NCBI GenBank assembly: GCA_900155495.1
Contig: FTLJ01000832.1
Coordinates: 1-23,541 of the forward strand
Length of the DNA stretch: 23,541 nt
From: Porogramme epimiltina
Lineage: Eukaryota > Basidiomycota > Agaricomycetes > Polyporales > Polyporaceae
Reading direction: 5' to 3'
Shown here: piece by piece, positions 8,901 through 18,667 of the stretch
How the letters are laid out: every line of letters begins with the position of its first letter
Numbering within the stretch: the stretch's first letter is position 1
Made by a program: the position numbers and the translations under genes
Notes under the pieces: generated by a model
What the model was told of the DNA's origin: nothing
Databases searched by the model: none
What the model saw: the letters and a program-made list of their open reading frames with translations, nothing else

Positions 8901-11379
8901 ATGGCCATCTTTCCGGCCGCTTGGGCCACAGTCCTCATTCTCGCCTGCCAGCTCGCGGCATCTCGTGTCTGTGCCCTTGCGCCACCATTCGGATCTGGAA
9001 TGCTTGTGCAGGTGGGTTACCCAGCTATTCAGCCCTAAGCGAGTCTTAGGGTGTCCTGACTATGCCTTAGGAACCAGGGTCGATACCACCAGAACCCCGC
9101 TTCGGAAACGACCGTCGTATTGAATGCCCCCCACCGCTGAACTTATTAACGTCGATTCCGTTATTGTGGGACAACACCACATATGAATGTGGCTTGCTCG
9201 ACGTTCCACTCGACTACCACGATGTATCTGCAGGGTATGGCCAGATTTATTACACACGGATTCCGGCAAATTCCACTATCGTGCGCAAAGGCACCATCTT
9301 TGTCGATCCAGGTATGATATCAACTGGTTCACTTTGCACGTGTCATAAGGTGCCAGTATACAACACTTACCTACTACCCGTTGTGCAACTTGACAGGCTT
9401 CCCATTTGGGATTTCTCCTACAACGTCGTCACTTAGCTGGCTCATACATCGAGGGTCCGCGCTACACAGGCGCACTGGTGGCGAGTACGACGTCGTGGTA
9501 TGGCAGGCACGTGGGAAGAGTGATGGATTCACCAGTCTTACAGTGTTTGCATACTTTTTTCTTACCCAGAGGTATCTTGCCCTGCTAACATTTCGAACGT
9601 AGGCCGGGCCCGGTTGAGTGCTTTGCAAGTGATTTCGACCGCGCGGTGTTCTGGAGTCATGCTGCAGACAAAGAGGGATTACATTCTTCGTGGGACGATG
9701 TGCTGCAGTCCGAGCAGTTCCAGACAGACATTAACGCCTACCTTTGGCCCAAGCTCCAAGAACAGGTCATAGAGCATTGTCTGAAGAAGACCAACGTGAC
9801 AATGCTGAAGTATATGGGCACTGCAGCAACAGTGCGCGACTTGGTCGCTATGGCAGACGCGTTCGACGGTCCTACTAGTCCGATTAACTTCTGGGGGATG
9901 GGCCACGGATCCCTGATTGGAAGTTATCTCTTGAAGAGTACGCATCGATCCGAATTTGTCGTCGAAGTCGCGAGTCTCATTTCACTTTGGATTGCCAACA
10001 GTGTTCCCTGAGGTGCGCGCATCCACCTTTAGCTCTCCACATACACTCCGATATTGACAAATCCCATGTAGCGTGCCGGTAGAGTCCTTTTCGACAGTCC
10101 GAGGGACCCGGCCGTGTATGTTAACAAGGCTCCGTTCGAGGTGCGATATGCAATCTCCGCGGAATACAGCCACTGTCTCATTCATTATCTTCTACCAGCT
10201 CTGGAAACAAGATATTACATGGGCCAACGACGTTCTTGCGCGCTTCCACCAAGAATGTACCAGTGGTAAAGAGTACTTCGGGGCATGTCAAATCGCTCAT
10301 TTGTACCCGGACATCTATACTGGCATAGACTCTGTCAAGTTTATCACGCTCGCAATAGCAGTAAGTGCATACGCGTACATGGAGAAGGATTATTCTTTGA
10401 GCTCATTCACAACTCATCATCCAGATTGCTCGCAAGTCGATGTTGGGCTGGAAGTAAGAATCATTAAGTTTTTGATACACTTTCCAACTTACGCAACACT
10501 CGGAATTACAGCGCCCAGATATGGGCAGACGAAGAGAATACGATTACTCTCAATCTCTTGGAATCCGTCTTCCAGAATACAGAGCCGCATATCAACGAGA
10601 CGGCTCCGAACTTCCGCGCCGACATGAGAGAGACCAGCAATCTGATGTCCATCATCGAGGACACACTTGGCATTATGCCTATTGCATGCGGGGATCTTGC
10701 TTTTGACCACGATGCACCCGGAGCGTTCCCTTCCACAGAAGAGTTCATGGCGGACTTGATGGATAGCGTAAACATTGCGCCACTCCTGAGTACGTTTTGT
10801 CAGAATCTCAGCGATACTCAAGAGACTGACTGTGCTACTCTCTATGACAGTGCAAAATGTTGTTCCCTCCATGCGGTACATGTGTCATTTGTGGCCGCAT
10901 CGTGCCGTGGAGCGCCTGAACGACTTCTCCGAGCCCACGGGAGAGACGACAAAGGCAGAAGTCCTTGTGCTCATCCATGATCTCGACCCCTTATCCAGTG
11001 CTGCGGAACAGTGGGACTTTAGGCAGTCTCTCGGACGCAGGAATCACGTCGTTATGCAGGGTCAGCTCGGAGTACGTACATACATGCGTTCACTCCGCAG
11101 TGATATTAATGACTGATTGAGTGCTGGATGATGCGATAGACACCGTCCCTAGCTCATTCGAGATGCATGAGTAACCGTATCTCGGCCTTCCTGCAAAACG
11201 GCACGGTGCGTTGGAATACATGGCGTTCTCGCAGCTACACCAAACTCCCGTTTATCCTAATAACTTCTGGTCTCTCGGTACAGATACCGACATATTCCAA
11301 ATGCTATGGAAATGGAATGACCGCGGCGTACCCAGAATATCACCTGGGGTGGCCAGAAGATGCAGAAGACTCTCACTAG
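8901..11379 (+). CDS. Secreted TAP-like alpha/beta hydrolase, predicted catalytically inactive
   Basis: Twelve exons modelled: 8901-9011, 9071-9311, 9397-9571, 9603-9937, 10002-10012, 10072-10140, 10199-10360, 10425-10453, 10512-10789, 10851-11071, 11140-11205 and 11284-11379 (597 aa). The ATG at 8901 gives a clear signal peptide (about residues 1-25). YECGLLDVPLDY matches the N-terminal strand of tripeptidyl-aminopeptidase-like hydrolases. RAGRVLFDSPRDP and ISAFLQNGT match the core and the TAP C-terminal domain. The nucleophile elbow reads GMGHG, with Gly276 where Ser is expected. The acidic residue is kept (Asp516 in IHDLDP). The usual GH(T/C)S histidine motif reads GTPS (Thr545). Both changes predict loss of hydrolysis. 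Eleven frames join cleanly, which argues against simple decay. The weak point is the junction at 9572-9602, which needs a 31-nt intron. A more typical intron (9526-9569) would shift the frame. Convergent with the 7-TM gene, 99 nt apart. Confidence 0.75.
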
Positions 11380-11478
11380 TTTCCAACGAGGACCAGGGCT
11401 TTGGAAGTAGTGATTGTACTGTACAAGCAAACTGCTTAAGAGGATCTTAGCAATAACATCATCGGACAAACGGTAGCG

Positions 11479-12940
11479 TCACACTGTATCTAGCCCCCTC
11501 TTGGCCATACGATATTCTTCGCCTATGTGGGTGCCTGAGACTCCGGCGTCGCTGATGACGTCGATGCCCTTAGAGTCCGTGGGGTTGAAATGCATTCCTC
11601 CAAGGGGCACCGGAGAAGGCGCACGGTCTTCGCTCACGTACGACGTAGCATTTTGTGAGTCCGGTGGTGGTGCCGCCCACTGAATGGTTCCGCCACCGCT
11701 CGTTGTCGTCAATGGACGTGTTGGCCTAAGCTCATATCCGAGCCCAACCCTGACTGTAATGAGCATGAAAGTCACGCCAAGTACAGGAGGAGTGCAGCCC
11801 GTCCCGATGATTTGGAGGTGCGACTTTGTGCCGTAGACGATTGCGAAGAATATCCCCCAAGCCCTGCACAAACAGGTTATGAGCGCAAGTAGATAAGTGA
11901 CATGTACATACGTGTAGAGTGCAGCGCTCTCGACGAATATAGACAGCCCCTCCTGTACAACAGAGGATACAAGCATCAGTAATCGGACATGAAACGATAA
12001 GGAACGACGCTTAGTACTTACGAGGAGACTGTGATAGCCATCGTCGCCGAGGTTGGATCTTTTTAGCACCCTATTAGAAGACCAGATACGATAGGCAATG
12101 ACAATCGTCCCGTAAATGTTCGTGCTGCCGCTCATAGTAAGCGAATGATGCTGTTGCTGGAATTACAACGGAACACCGACCAAAACGTCATAATACAATA
12201 CACCGTTATCCAAGGACTGATTGAGGCATCGAAAACGCTTCCACTCGGGTTGGCAACGACAAACTCGTATATCAACCCGATTCCCGTAGCTAGCAAGCAG
12301 GTTAGAGGAGCCTCGGATGAGATGCTCAACCACATGATACCCACCTAGAAGCGCCGTAGTAGTCAACATTGGTAGCACTATGATGCGCTTATTGCCACCC
12401 CAGACATGCCATACACGATAGGTCTGTGCAGCGGCTTCACTATGCTGAAGCCACCTATAATGTCCGATTACACTCACGATGACAAGATCCCCGATAAACA
12501 TGTCAACAAAGAGAAGGACGAGTCTGATCACTTGCGTCAACTCGCCGAGATCGCTGATGAATGCCTCCGCCTCTGCCTTTGTGTCATGGTGAACAATTGC
12601 AAGGATGAGTCGGCGCAACGATATAACACAGTGCTGGCGAGGAGAGTTGGCCGTAATATAACACCTCTAGGTAGGCTTTACTCACCACAGTAAGAGTTAT
12701 CATAAGTAGAACATTCGCGACGATCAGCGGAGATTGTCGCAATATGCGCAGGGTTCCGCTCCATCTTGTCCATAGCGTAGAGGCCGATCTCGACTCTGCA
12801 AGTGATCTTCTGGCGTCCTTGGGATAGGATTGGCGGCGAAGAAGTAGCACCAGAGACGTGGTCGACAGCACGAAGAAAATGCCGAAGAGAATACTTTCAA
12901 AAAAGCCAGAGATCAAGTCAGCCTCAGCTACCTCGACCAT
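11479..12940 (-). CDS. Seven-transmembrane protein, basidiomycete family, paralogue 1
   Basis: Seven exons: 12940-12686, 12633-12478, 12423-12345, 12289-12175, 12130-12022, 11952-11912 and 11863-11479 (379 aa). Hydrophobic segments lie at about residues 9-34, 69-85, 115-137, 147-175, 187-220, 239-262 and 266-290, followed by a polar cytoplasmic-type tail of about 90 residues. Family-like motifs are YRVWHVWGGNK after TM3, IAYRIW after TM5 and FVESAALYT in TM6. I know this as an uncharacterised receptor-like family expanded in Agaricomycetes; no ligand or signalling role is established. The exon-4/5 junction uses a weak donor (GTTCCG), chosen because the paralogue splices at the same codon. It is tail-to-tail with the TAP-like gene and head-to-head, about 1 kb away, with the lipase. 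Confidence 0.82.
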
Positions 12941-13943
12941 ATTGGCCTGGCGTATACGTAAGAGACAGACGCCTCGGTGTCAGGGAATGTGAATGTGAGG
13001 GACTTGGGAGAGACAATGCAGAGTCGCGTCGGCGGGTCAACTAATGCGAGAGATCGGCAGGCAGGGTTACATACTGGCCTGGAAAAATAGGCGCAAGATG
13101 TTCCATCAAACGCCTTAGATGCGCTGGCACTCATGTGTCCAGTCTCTCGATAAACGAATGTCGCGGCCGGCACAGATTTGAGCGGCAGCGCCCAGATCAG
13201 CCCTGTGTTCGGCTTCTCAACGTCATTCAGAGAAAATCCGCGGCGGTATAATGAATGGACTTGAGCTCACAGCTCAAAGAACCTGATTATAGAAGATTCC
13301 ATCAGCACATATGTCTGTTCCTGCCCCAGTCTCCGATTCTAGTGCTTACCGTCGTAATCGCCCCGTTCATGTGCCACTTGGGATGCATTCGCAGTTCTCG
13401 ACTGAACTAGACCTCAACAATTCTTGACATCTGGATTCTGGATAGTGGCATCCAGCGTGATATCTTGGCGGAGAGTAGCCGGGACATCCCGAGCGAGTCA
13501 ATGTGATGGTAAGATGTGTGAGAAGACAAGGGCAAAGCAGGAACAGACGCCGCCACAAACTACCGAGATGATATGTTGGTGTGGCCACGTGGCGGGCTGC
13601 TGGGCGCCCATCGGTGCCACCCAGGGCACGAACCACAACCTAACGCCTCAGAACGTAAACCTCATCATCTTCCCCTGGGAGCGTGCAGGGCTACCCGTCC
13701 GCACCCGCGGAAGCCAATCCGCCGCCCATGAATAAGACTCGACGCCCATACTTGATGTTTCGACGTCCCTTTCGCTCTCCCATATTCGCCGTTGCCAACC
13801 CACCGTCAGGAGGCCCATCGAAGGAACAATTGGTCACTAGATACCTGTGAGCACCCTCTGGCATTCTCCTGCGGAAAACCTCGCCGTGACCTGCTTTGTC
13901 CTCCCTCATGACTCCAGGTCCTTTGTTGGGACTGTAGTGACAA
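12941..13943. promoter_or_regulatory. Divergent promoter region between 7-TM gene 1 and the lipase
   Basis: About 1 kb between two genes reading outward. Short frames on both strands (for example 13424-13735 and 12928-13173) lack recognisable domains and are treated as chance. No TATA box is obvious within 100 nt of either ATG. Confidence 0.4.
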
Positions 13944-15255
13944 ATGGAGACCTCCGCCCCTAACTCGGAGACCTTCACGGAGTCGTGGATACCAGGGCCA
14001 GACGGCACGTCCTTCTACACTCGCACATACGCTGCAAAGCCTGGCCCCGCACACGCTGTAGTCGTCTTCGTGCACGGCTTCTCGGGGCACTGTGCGCGCT
14101 ACGAGTGGATGCACGGCGAGTACGCGGCGCGCGGGCTCACCGTGTTCACGTTTGACCAGCGCGGCTTTGGGCGTACCGCCCTCGACGCGGAAGCCCGCGC
14201 AGGCACCCCTGGGGCGCTATATGGGAAAACAGGGTGGCGCGAGCAGCTGGGCGACATAGAGTGGTGGGTGCGCCACGTCAGGGATCAGTACCCGGCGTTG
14301 CCGGTCTTCCTTATGGGGCATTCGATGGTAAGTGATGCTTGCGCGCCGGTTTTAGCGGGAAGGAGTAGTGATTGATGTTTATCAGGGCGGCGCGCTGGTC
14401 CTCGCGTTCGCGACGCGCTCGGGCACGCCACCTGCAAAGGAGACTGTTTCACTTCTGTCGGGCGTCGTCGCATCGAGCCCTTTCATTCATCGCGCCACAC
14501 CCACCGCACGGCACGTGCGGATAATCGGGTGGCTACTCAGTCTCCTCTTCCCCAACATGATATTGCATACACCTATCAATCCCAATGTGAGTACACGGGC
14601 GGCTGGCGCAGCCTGTACTGACCACGCTGGTGTTGCAGAATCTATCGCATGACCCCGTCAAGAACGAAGCGAACTCCAAAGACCCACGCATTATCCACAA
14701 GGGGTCCTTGAGGTGTCTGAATGATATGCTTGGAGGGGTATATCCCAGCACCCGTCTTCAAACATGCCATTACTGACTCATGACGGGATTCTGCAGGGTG
14801 AGCAGTTGCTGGCGGAAGACTATAAACGTTGGCCGCGGAGTCTATCGGTGAGTCCATTGTCAGTCCCCTGTTATCGTGACTCATCAATTGTTGGCAGGTG
14901 ATTGGAATACAGGGCACTGCAGACCGAGTCAGTTTCTGCGTACATCGAATTCCTTTCGTCATTGCTTGAAAAGCGCGAAAATGGGCTGATGACATGTGGA
15001 ATTGCCTCCCGTTCAGGTGACCTCATTTAGCGCTTCCGAAGATTTCTTCCAAAAATTGAACGCGGATGACAAGCAGTTCAAACCCTTCCCGGTGCGCTCC
15101 ATTGACATGAACTCGATCATTTCCTCGTGGCTGATAAACACAACACACAGGATGGTTATCATGAGCTCGCGTACGAGCCTGGTGGAGTGAAAGAGAAGTT
15201 TGTGGACGAATGCATCTCCTGGATTCTCGCCCATGCGCTCAGTCCTGAGAACTAG
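13944..15255 (+). CDS. Monoglyceride lipase-like serine hydrolase
   Basis: Seven exons: 13944-14327, 14386-14586, 14639-14737, 14797-14847, 14898-14927, 15017-15091 and 15151-15255, all in phase 0, giving 314 aa, the usual size for monoacylglycerol lipases. The oxyanion HG motif is at 44-45 (VFVHGFSGH). The nucleophile Ser127 is in GHSMGG, split by the first intron. Asp254 is in QGTADRVTS and His284 in GYHELAYE, so the triad is complete. KGSLR and ADDKQFKPFP are also typical. The family cleaves monoacylglycerols to glycerol and fatty acid, usually at lipid droplets or membranes. There is no signal peptide. A copy of only the last exon occurs at 22043-22113. The gene is convergent with the second 7-TM gene. 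Confidence 0.9.
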
Positions 15256-15611
15256 CCATGACAAGTACGCCGTGTCCGTGAGATCAAGGTTCAGTGCGTG
15301 TCGGTGTGAATGCCGCTCTTCCAATCCCTTCTGGTCTGTGACTATGTATGCTCCGGCACGAGTGCATCATTTACACCGCCGTCTGACCCATTGGAATTTG
15401 GTGGTGTATACGAGAGTGTCAGAATGAAATGGTACTTATACACTGTAGAGAGGTCGCTACTTTATCATACCCTCGAGGTGGAACTGGGTTGACTTCTGCA
15501 TAGACTAGTGGCCAGGTGACCTATGCTCCTTGACTCCACTTCACATCTTCTAACATCAGCTAACGTCGGTAAGATGGATATGGGGATAACGGGATATCGC
15601 GCGCACCTATA
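15256..15611. other. Convergent intergenic region, lipase and 7-TM gene 2
   Basis: It holds the two 3' UTRs. Nothing else recognised; the short frames lack features. Confidence 0.4.
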
Positions 15612-17025
15612 TTAAATGGTCCGCCTAGGAGAGGCTTCTATATCGTCCTTCTCCCTCCCTAAATCCTCTGTCTGGGTGCTCTGGAGGAAATTCAGGTCGC
15701 TCATGACGTGCTCATCGCTCCTCATATGCAATATCACCGGCACCCTTGTATCGGGAGCCACAGCCGAAGAGTACGCCTCCGACGTCTGCTCGCCGTTCAT
15801 CCCGACCCGGATCGTGATGAGCGTGAAGGTTAGGCCGATCACGACGGGCGCGCACCCCGAGCCGATGGTCTGGAAGAACGACTTCGTGCCGAACAAGATC
15901 ACGTAGAAGATGCCCCACATCCTATGCGATGGTGTCAGGCTCGACGTAAAAACACGGAAATGAAAGGTGCAGGACGCACGAGTACAGCGCCGCACTCTCT
16001 ACGAGTATTGAGAACACTCCCTGTTGGTTGGGAAAGAGCGGATTAGTGGCCAACTTCAGTCCAGAGTGGTTAGGCCCGTAGGGTATGTCGCACCAAGACA
16101 CTCCGTCCACCGTGCGCACTGACATCGGTCCTTTTGAGCAGCCTGTTGATAGACAATATGCGGTAGGCAATGACTGCGGTACCGTATAAATTTGTGCTAT
16201 GGCCTCTGATTAACACGCTATTACGTGACTGCAGGGTTAAGTGACACAGACCAGAACGTCATTATGGTGTAAGCTGTAATCCAGGCAACGAATGTGGAGT
16301 CGAAGACGGTTCCGTCGGGAGTGGTGTTAAAAGACAGGCGGATGATGCCAATCCCTGTGGCTAGCGAAAATCGTTTAGACCGTGTCGACGTGTGACGGCG
16401 TGAGCGGAACATACCCACGAGGGAGATCGTAGTCAGTACTGGGAATATGATGATTGCGCGTTGACGGTCCCAGACGTGCCATACGCGATACGTCTGCGAT
16501 GTCGTAAATCAGCGGGCCGATTTCAGGCAACCGTGATGTTGCTACTCACAATTACCAGATCTGCGAGAAGCATGTCGATGAGCAGAATGATAAAGCGGAA
16601 TATCTCCATTCGCTCTCCCAAATCGCCGACGAACATTGCTACCTCGTCACGAGTAGCGTTGTTGATGATCCCTCGGATGAGGCGATGGACTGAGAGGACG
16701 CAGTGCTAGCAACAAAAGCGCCAATGTCAGTGGTCGGCAGGAGTCCTGCAAAAAAGAAATAGGAAAGTCTTACAGCACAGATCGTGCCCATGAAGAGGAC
16801 TGTGGCGAGGATAAGCGGAGAGCGCCGGAGACTCCACGCCGCCGCAGCCCATTTCTTCCAGCGAAAGACGGATGTCGATATTGTGACTACTTCTGAAACC
16901 CTGTTATTCCTGCTGTGACGCTTGAGGAGCAGGATGAGGGAGGCTGTTGACGCGACGAAGAAGATCCCGAAGAGTGCGCATTCGAGGAACGCTGAGATGA
17001 GGTTGGCCTGGAGGTCGGTGAACAT
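15612..17025 (-). CDS. Seven-transmembrane protein, basidiomycete family, paralogue 2
   Basis: Seven exons: 17025-16774, 16705-16550, 16493-16415, 16360-16246, 16205-16094, 16020-15980 and 15921-15612 (354 aa). Every exon has the same phase as in paralogue 1. Exons 2, 3, 4 and 6 have identical lengths (156, 79, 115, 41 nt), exons 1 and 5 differ by one codon each, and only the C-terminal tail exon differs clearly (310 against 385 nt). Shared motifs are LFGIFFVAST in TM1, TYRVWHVW, MTFWSV, IAYRI, LVESAALYS and LTFTLITIRVGM in TM7. It is a duplicate of the gene at 11479-12940. Conserved membrane core and divergent tail suggest changed cytoplasmic coupling, but function is unknown. Exon 3 must end at the GTATGT donor (not the GTGGGT five bases upstream) to keep frame. 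Confidence 0.82.
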
Positions 17026-17121
17026 TGTTTCAGACCGTAGCGCTTTGAAGAGGGCTGTAGAAGGACGGGATGGGTGCTACCGAGATGAGAACATGCAACT
17101 TGGTTGCGACAGGTAGAGGCA

Positions 17122-17128
17122 TTATATA
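17122..17128 (-). promoter_or_regulatory. TATA-box candidate for 7-TM gene 2
   Basis: TATATAA on the minus strand about 97 nt upstream of the ATG at 17025, a normal position for a fungal TATA element. Confidence 0.4.
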
Positions 17129-18667
17129 TGGAACCCTGCGCCAAAAGATTAGGTTCTAGTCATGTGCCAGATATCGAGGAAGGCTTGAAACTTTCATAAA
17201 ATGACTGGGGCCGACTGCAGGATCATCTCCCCGTACCCGTGACACTTTGTTTCCCCACAAGGATCAATAGCCGACTTCTATCTCAGATATAATGGCAGAC
17301 CCTGCGGTTAATGTAACTTCACTTTCCGCATTGGAACTACCCCATTTTAAGGGGTGGATTGGATTGAGTATTTTTACAACCCCATACAGAGTGCTGGAAG
17401 TGTTCATCAAGGGTGATTCGTCCATGGGTCTCTAAGTGATAGCATTTAGCTTTCGAAGATGATAATAGGAATGCACCCTCTTAACGCACTGCTCGATCAG
17501 TCAGCTGTCCACTCATGTGCTGAGATTGCAAGCCCTAGACCGCGAGCATGATGGTACAGTACTGACCTCAACATGGTTCCCAGCATCTCCTTCTATGCAT
17601 AGTTCATCAAGAGAGTTTCCCGAGTGCGGGGTTGCGAGCATGTGTGTCGGGAGTGTCATGGTTTCTGCACCAGCACCTGTGTGTAGCTCTTCGAAACCCG
17701 TGTATCCTCATGCGCATACGCAAGGGACTTCATTCTCATATATGTTGTCAAAGTTCATCTCAATCGTGACTACGGGTTCTATTAGAAATAGGTATTCCTA
17801 TATGCGTTCATGAACCAGCTCGGACGTACCAAGCTCGCCGCATCTGAACCTTAGCAGTGGGTTCGCTCTGGAACTTGTTCAGATTACTACCATATACTGC
17901 GATCCGCCACATTTCGGACAGGTGAACAAACGCTCTGCCAAGGTCAGTGGTTCTACAGAAGGTCCGATCTGAGCGCAAGCGTCGAAGACTATGGGCGCGA
18001 CGACATCGTCGACGGTCGAAAACATCATGTGCATGCCACGGCCCTAGGCCCGCCGCGGCCCGCTGGCGTTAGCGCGGGCGTCAAGCGTCCCCAACGTTTA
18101 CCTGGGATCAAGCGCTCACCCGGCATTCCCCTCGCTGACGCGCACGAAAGCCCCCCGCGTGTACGGGCAGAGGAGTCCCGCCGACGACTTGACGCATCCC
18201 ATGGGCTGCGCGGCCTCTGATTCAAGCAAGGCTAGGCTATACCCGCCCGCTTCCACCGTCCGTGTGGCCGACGTGATCGCACCCACCGCCTGGAAGCTAC
18301 GGCCCTAGTACACCTCTAACGGTACCTCCCCTCCACAAATCAGGCCCCTCCGTGGCTCCAGGAACGCCACGGCACACAGCTACACACGTACACGTACGTG
18401 TTTCCTACCCCGCTGCAGGGGGTGACAACCCAGTCAAACCAGTCGTTCTAATTACCGCTGCTTACAAACAACCCTGTCAACTTCGTCTCTGCCGTGTCGA
18501 ACGTGTCCAGTGTACTCGACGATGATGAGGCGGAACATTGAGATAGAAACGCCGATTTAAGGTGGCGACACTATGAGGAAGAAGAGGTTATTTTTAACAG
18601 CTGGAGACTGTCAAATACGTTGTGCTCGACATGAAACATCTCGATGGCATGACCTAACATGTACATA
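17129..18667. other. Gene-poor stretch with one small coding remnant
   Basis: No complete gene found. Forward frames such as 17517-17813 and 18029-18220 show no domain and are probably chance. The only stretch with a protein-like look is the minus-strand frame at 17879-18028. A self-complementary run of CACGTACGTG type lies near 18386-18401. Confidence 0.35.
17879..18028 (-). pseudogene. Small remnant with a CPKCGG zinc-binding-like motif
   Basis: A 49-codon frame starting at a double Met contains VDDVVAPIVF, then LTLAERLFTCPKCGG, and ends at TGA. The CxxC followed by GG resembles half of a zinc ribbon or similar finger. Upstream on the same strand, a possible intron (donor GTGAGC, branch GCTAAC, acceptor CCTAG) would end just before it, but the phases do not agree. 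It may be a broken exon of a larger protein. I do not recognise the family. Confidence 0.25.

Noticed and set aside
11140..11172. Apparent stop and frameshift near the C-terminus of the TAP-like gene
   Set aside because: Using the donor at 11072 and acceptor at 11139 gives a frame that restores the family motif SLAHSRC...ISAFLQNGT and reads to 11379.
16415..16421. Frameshift in 7-TM gene 2 at the exon-3 end
   Set aside because: It appears only if the GTGGGT donor is used; the next donor, GTATGT, keeps frame and gives an exon of the same length as in the paralogue.
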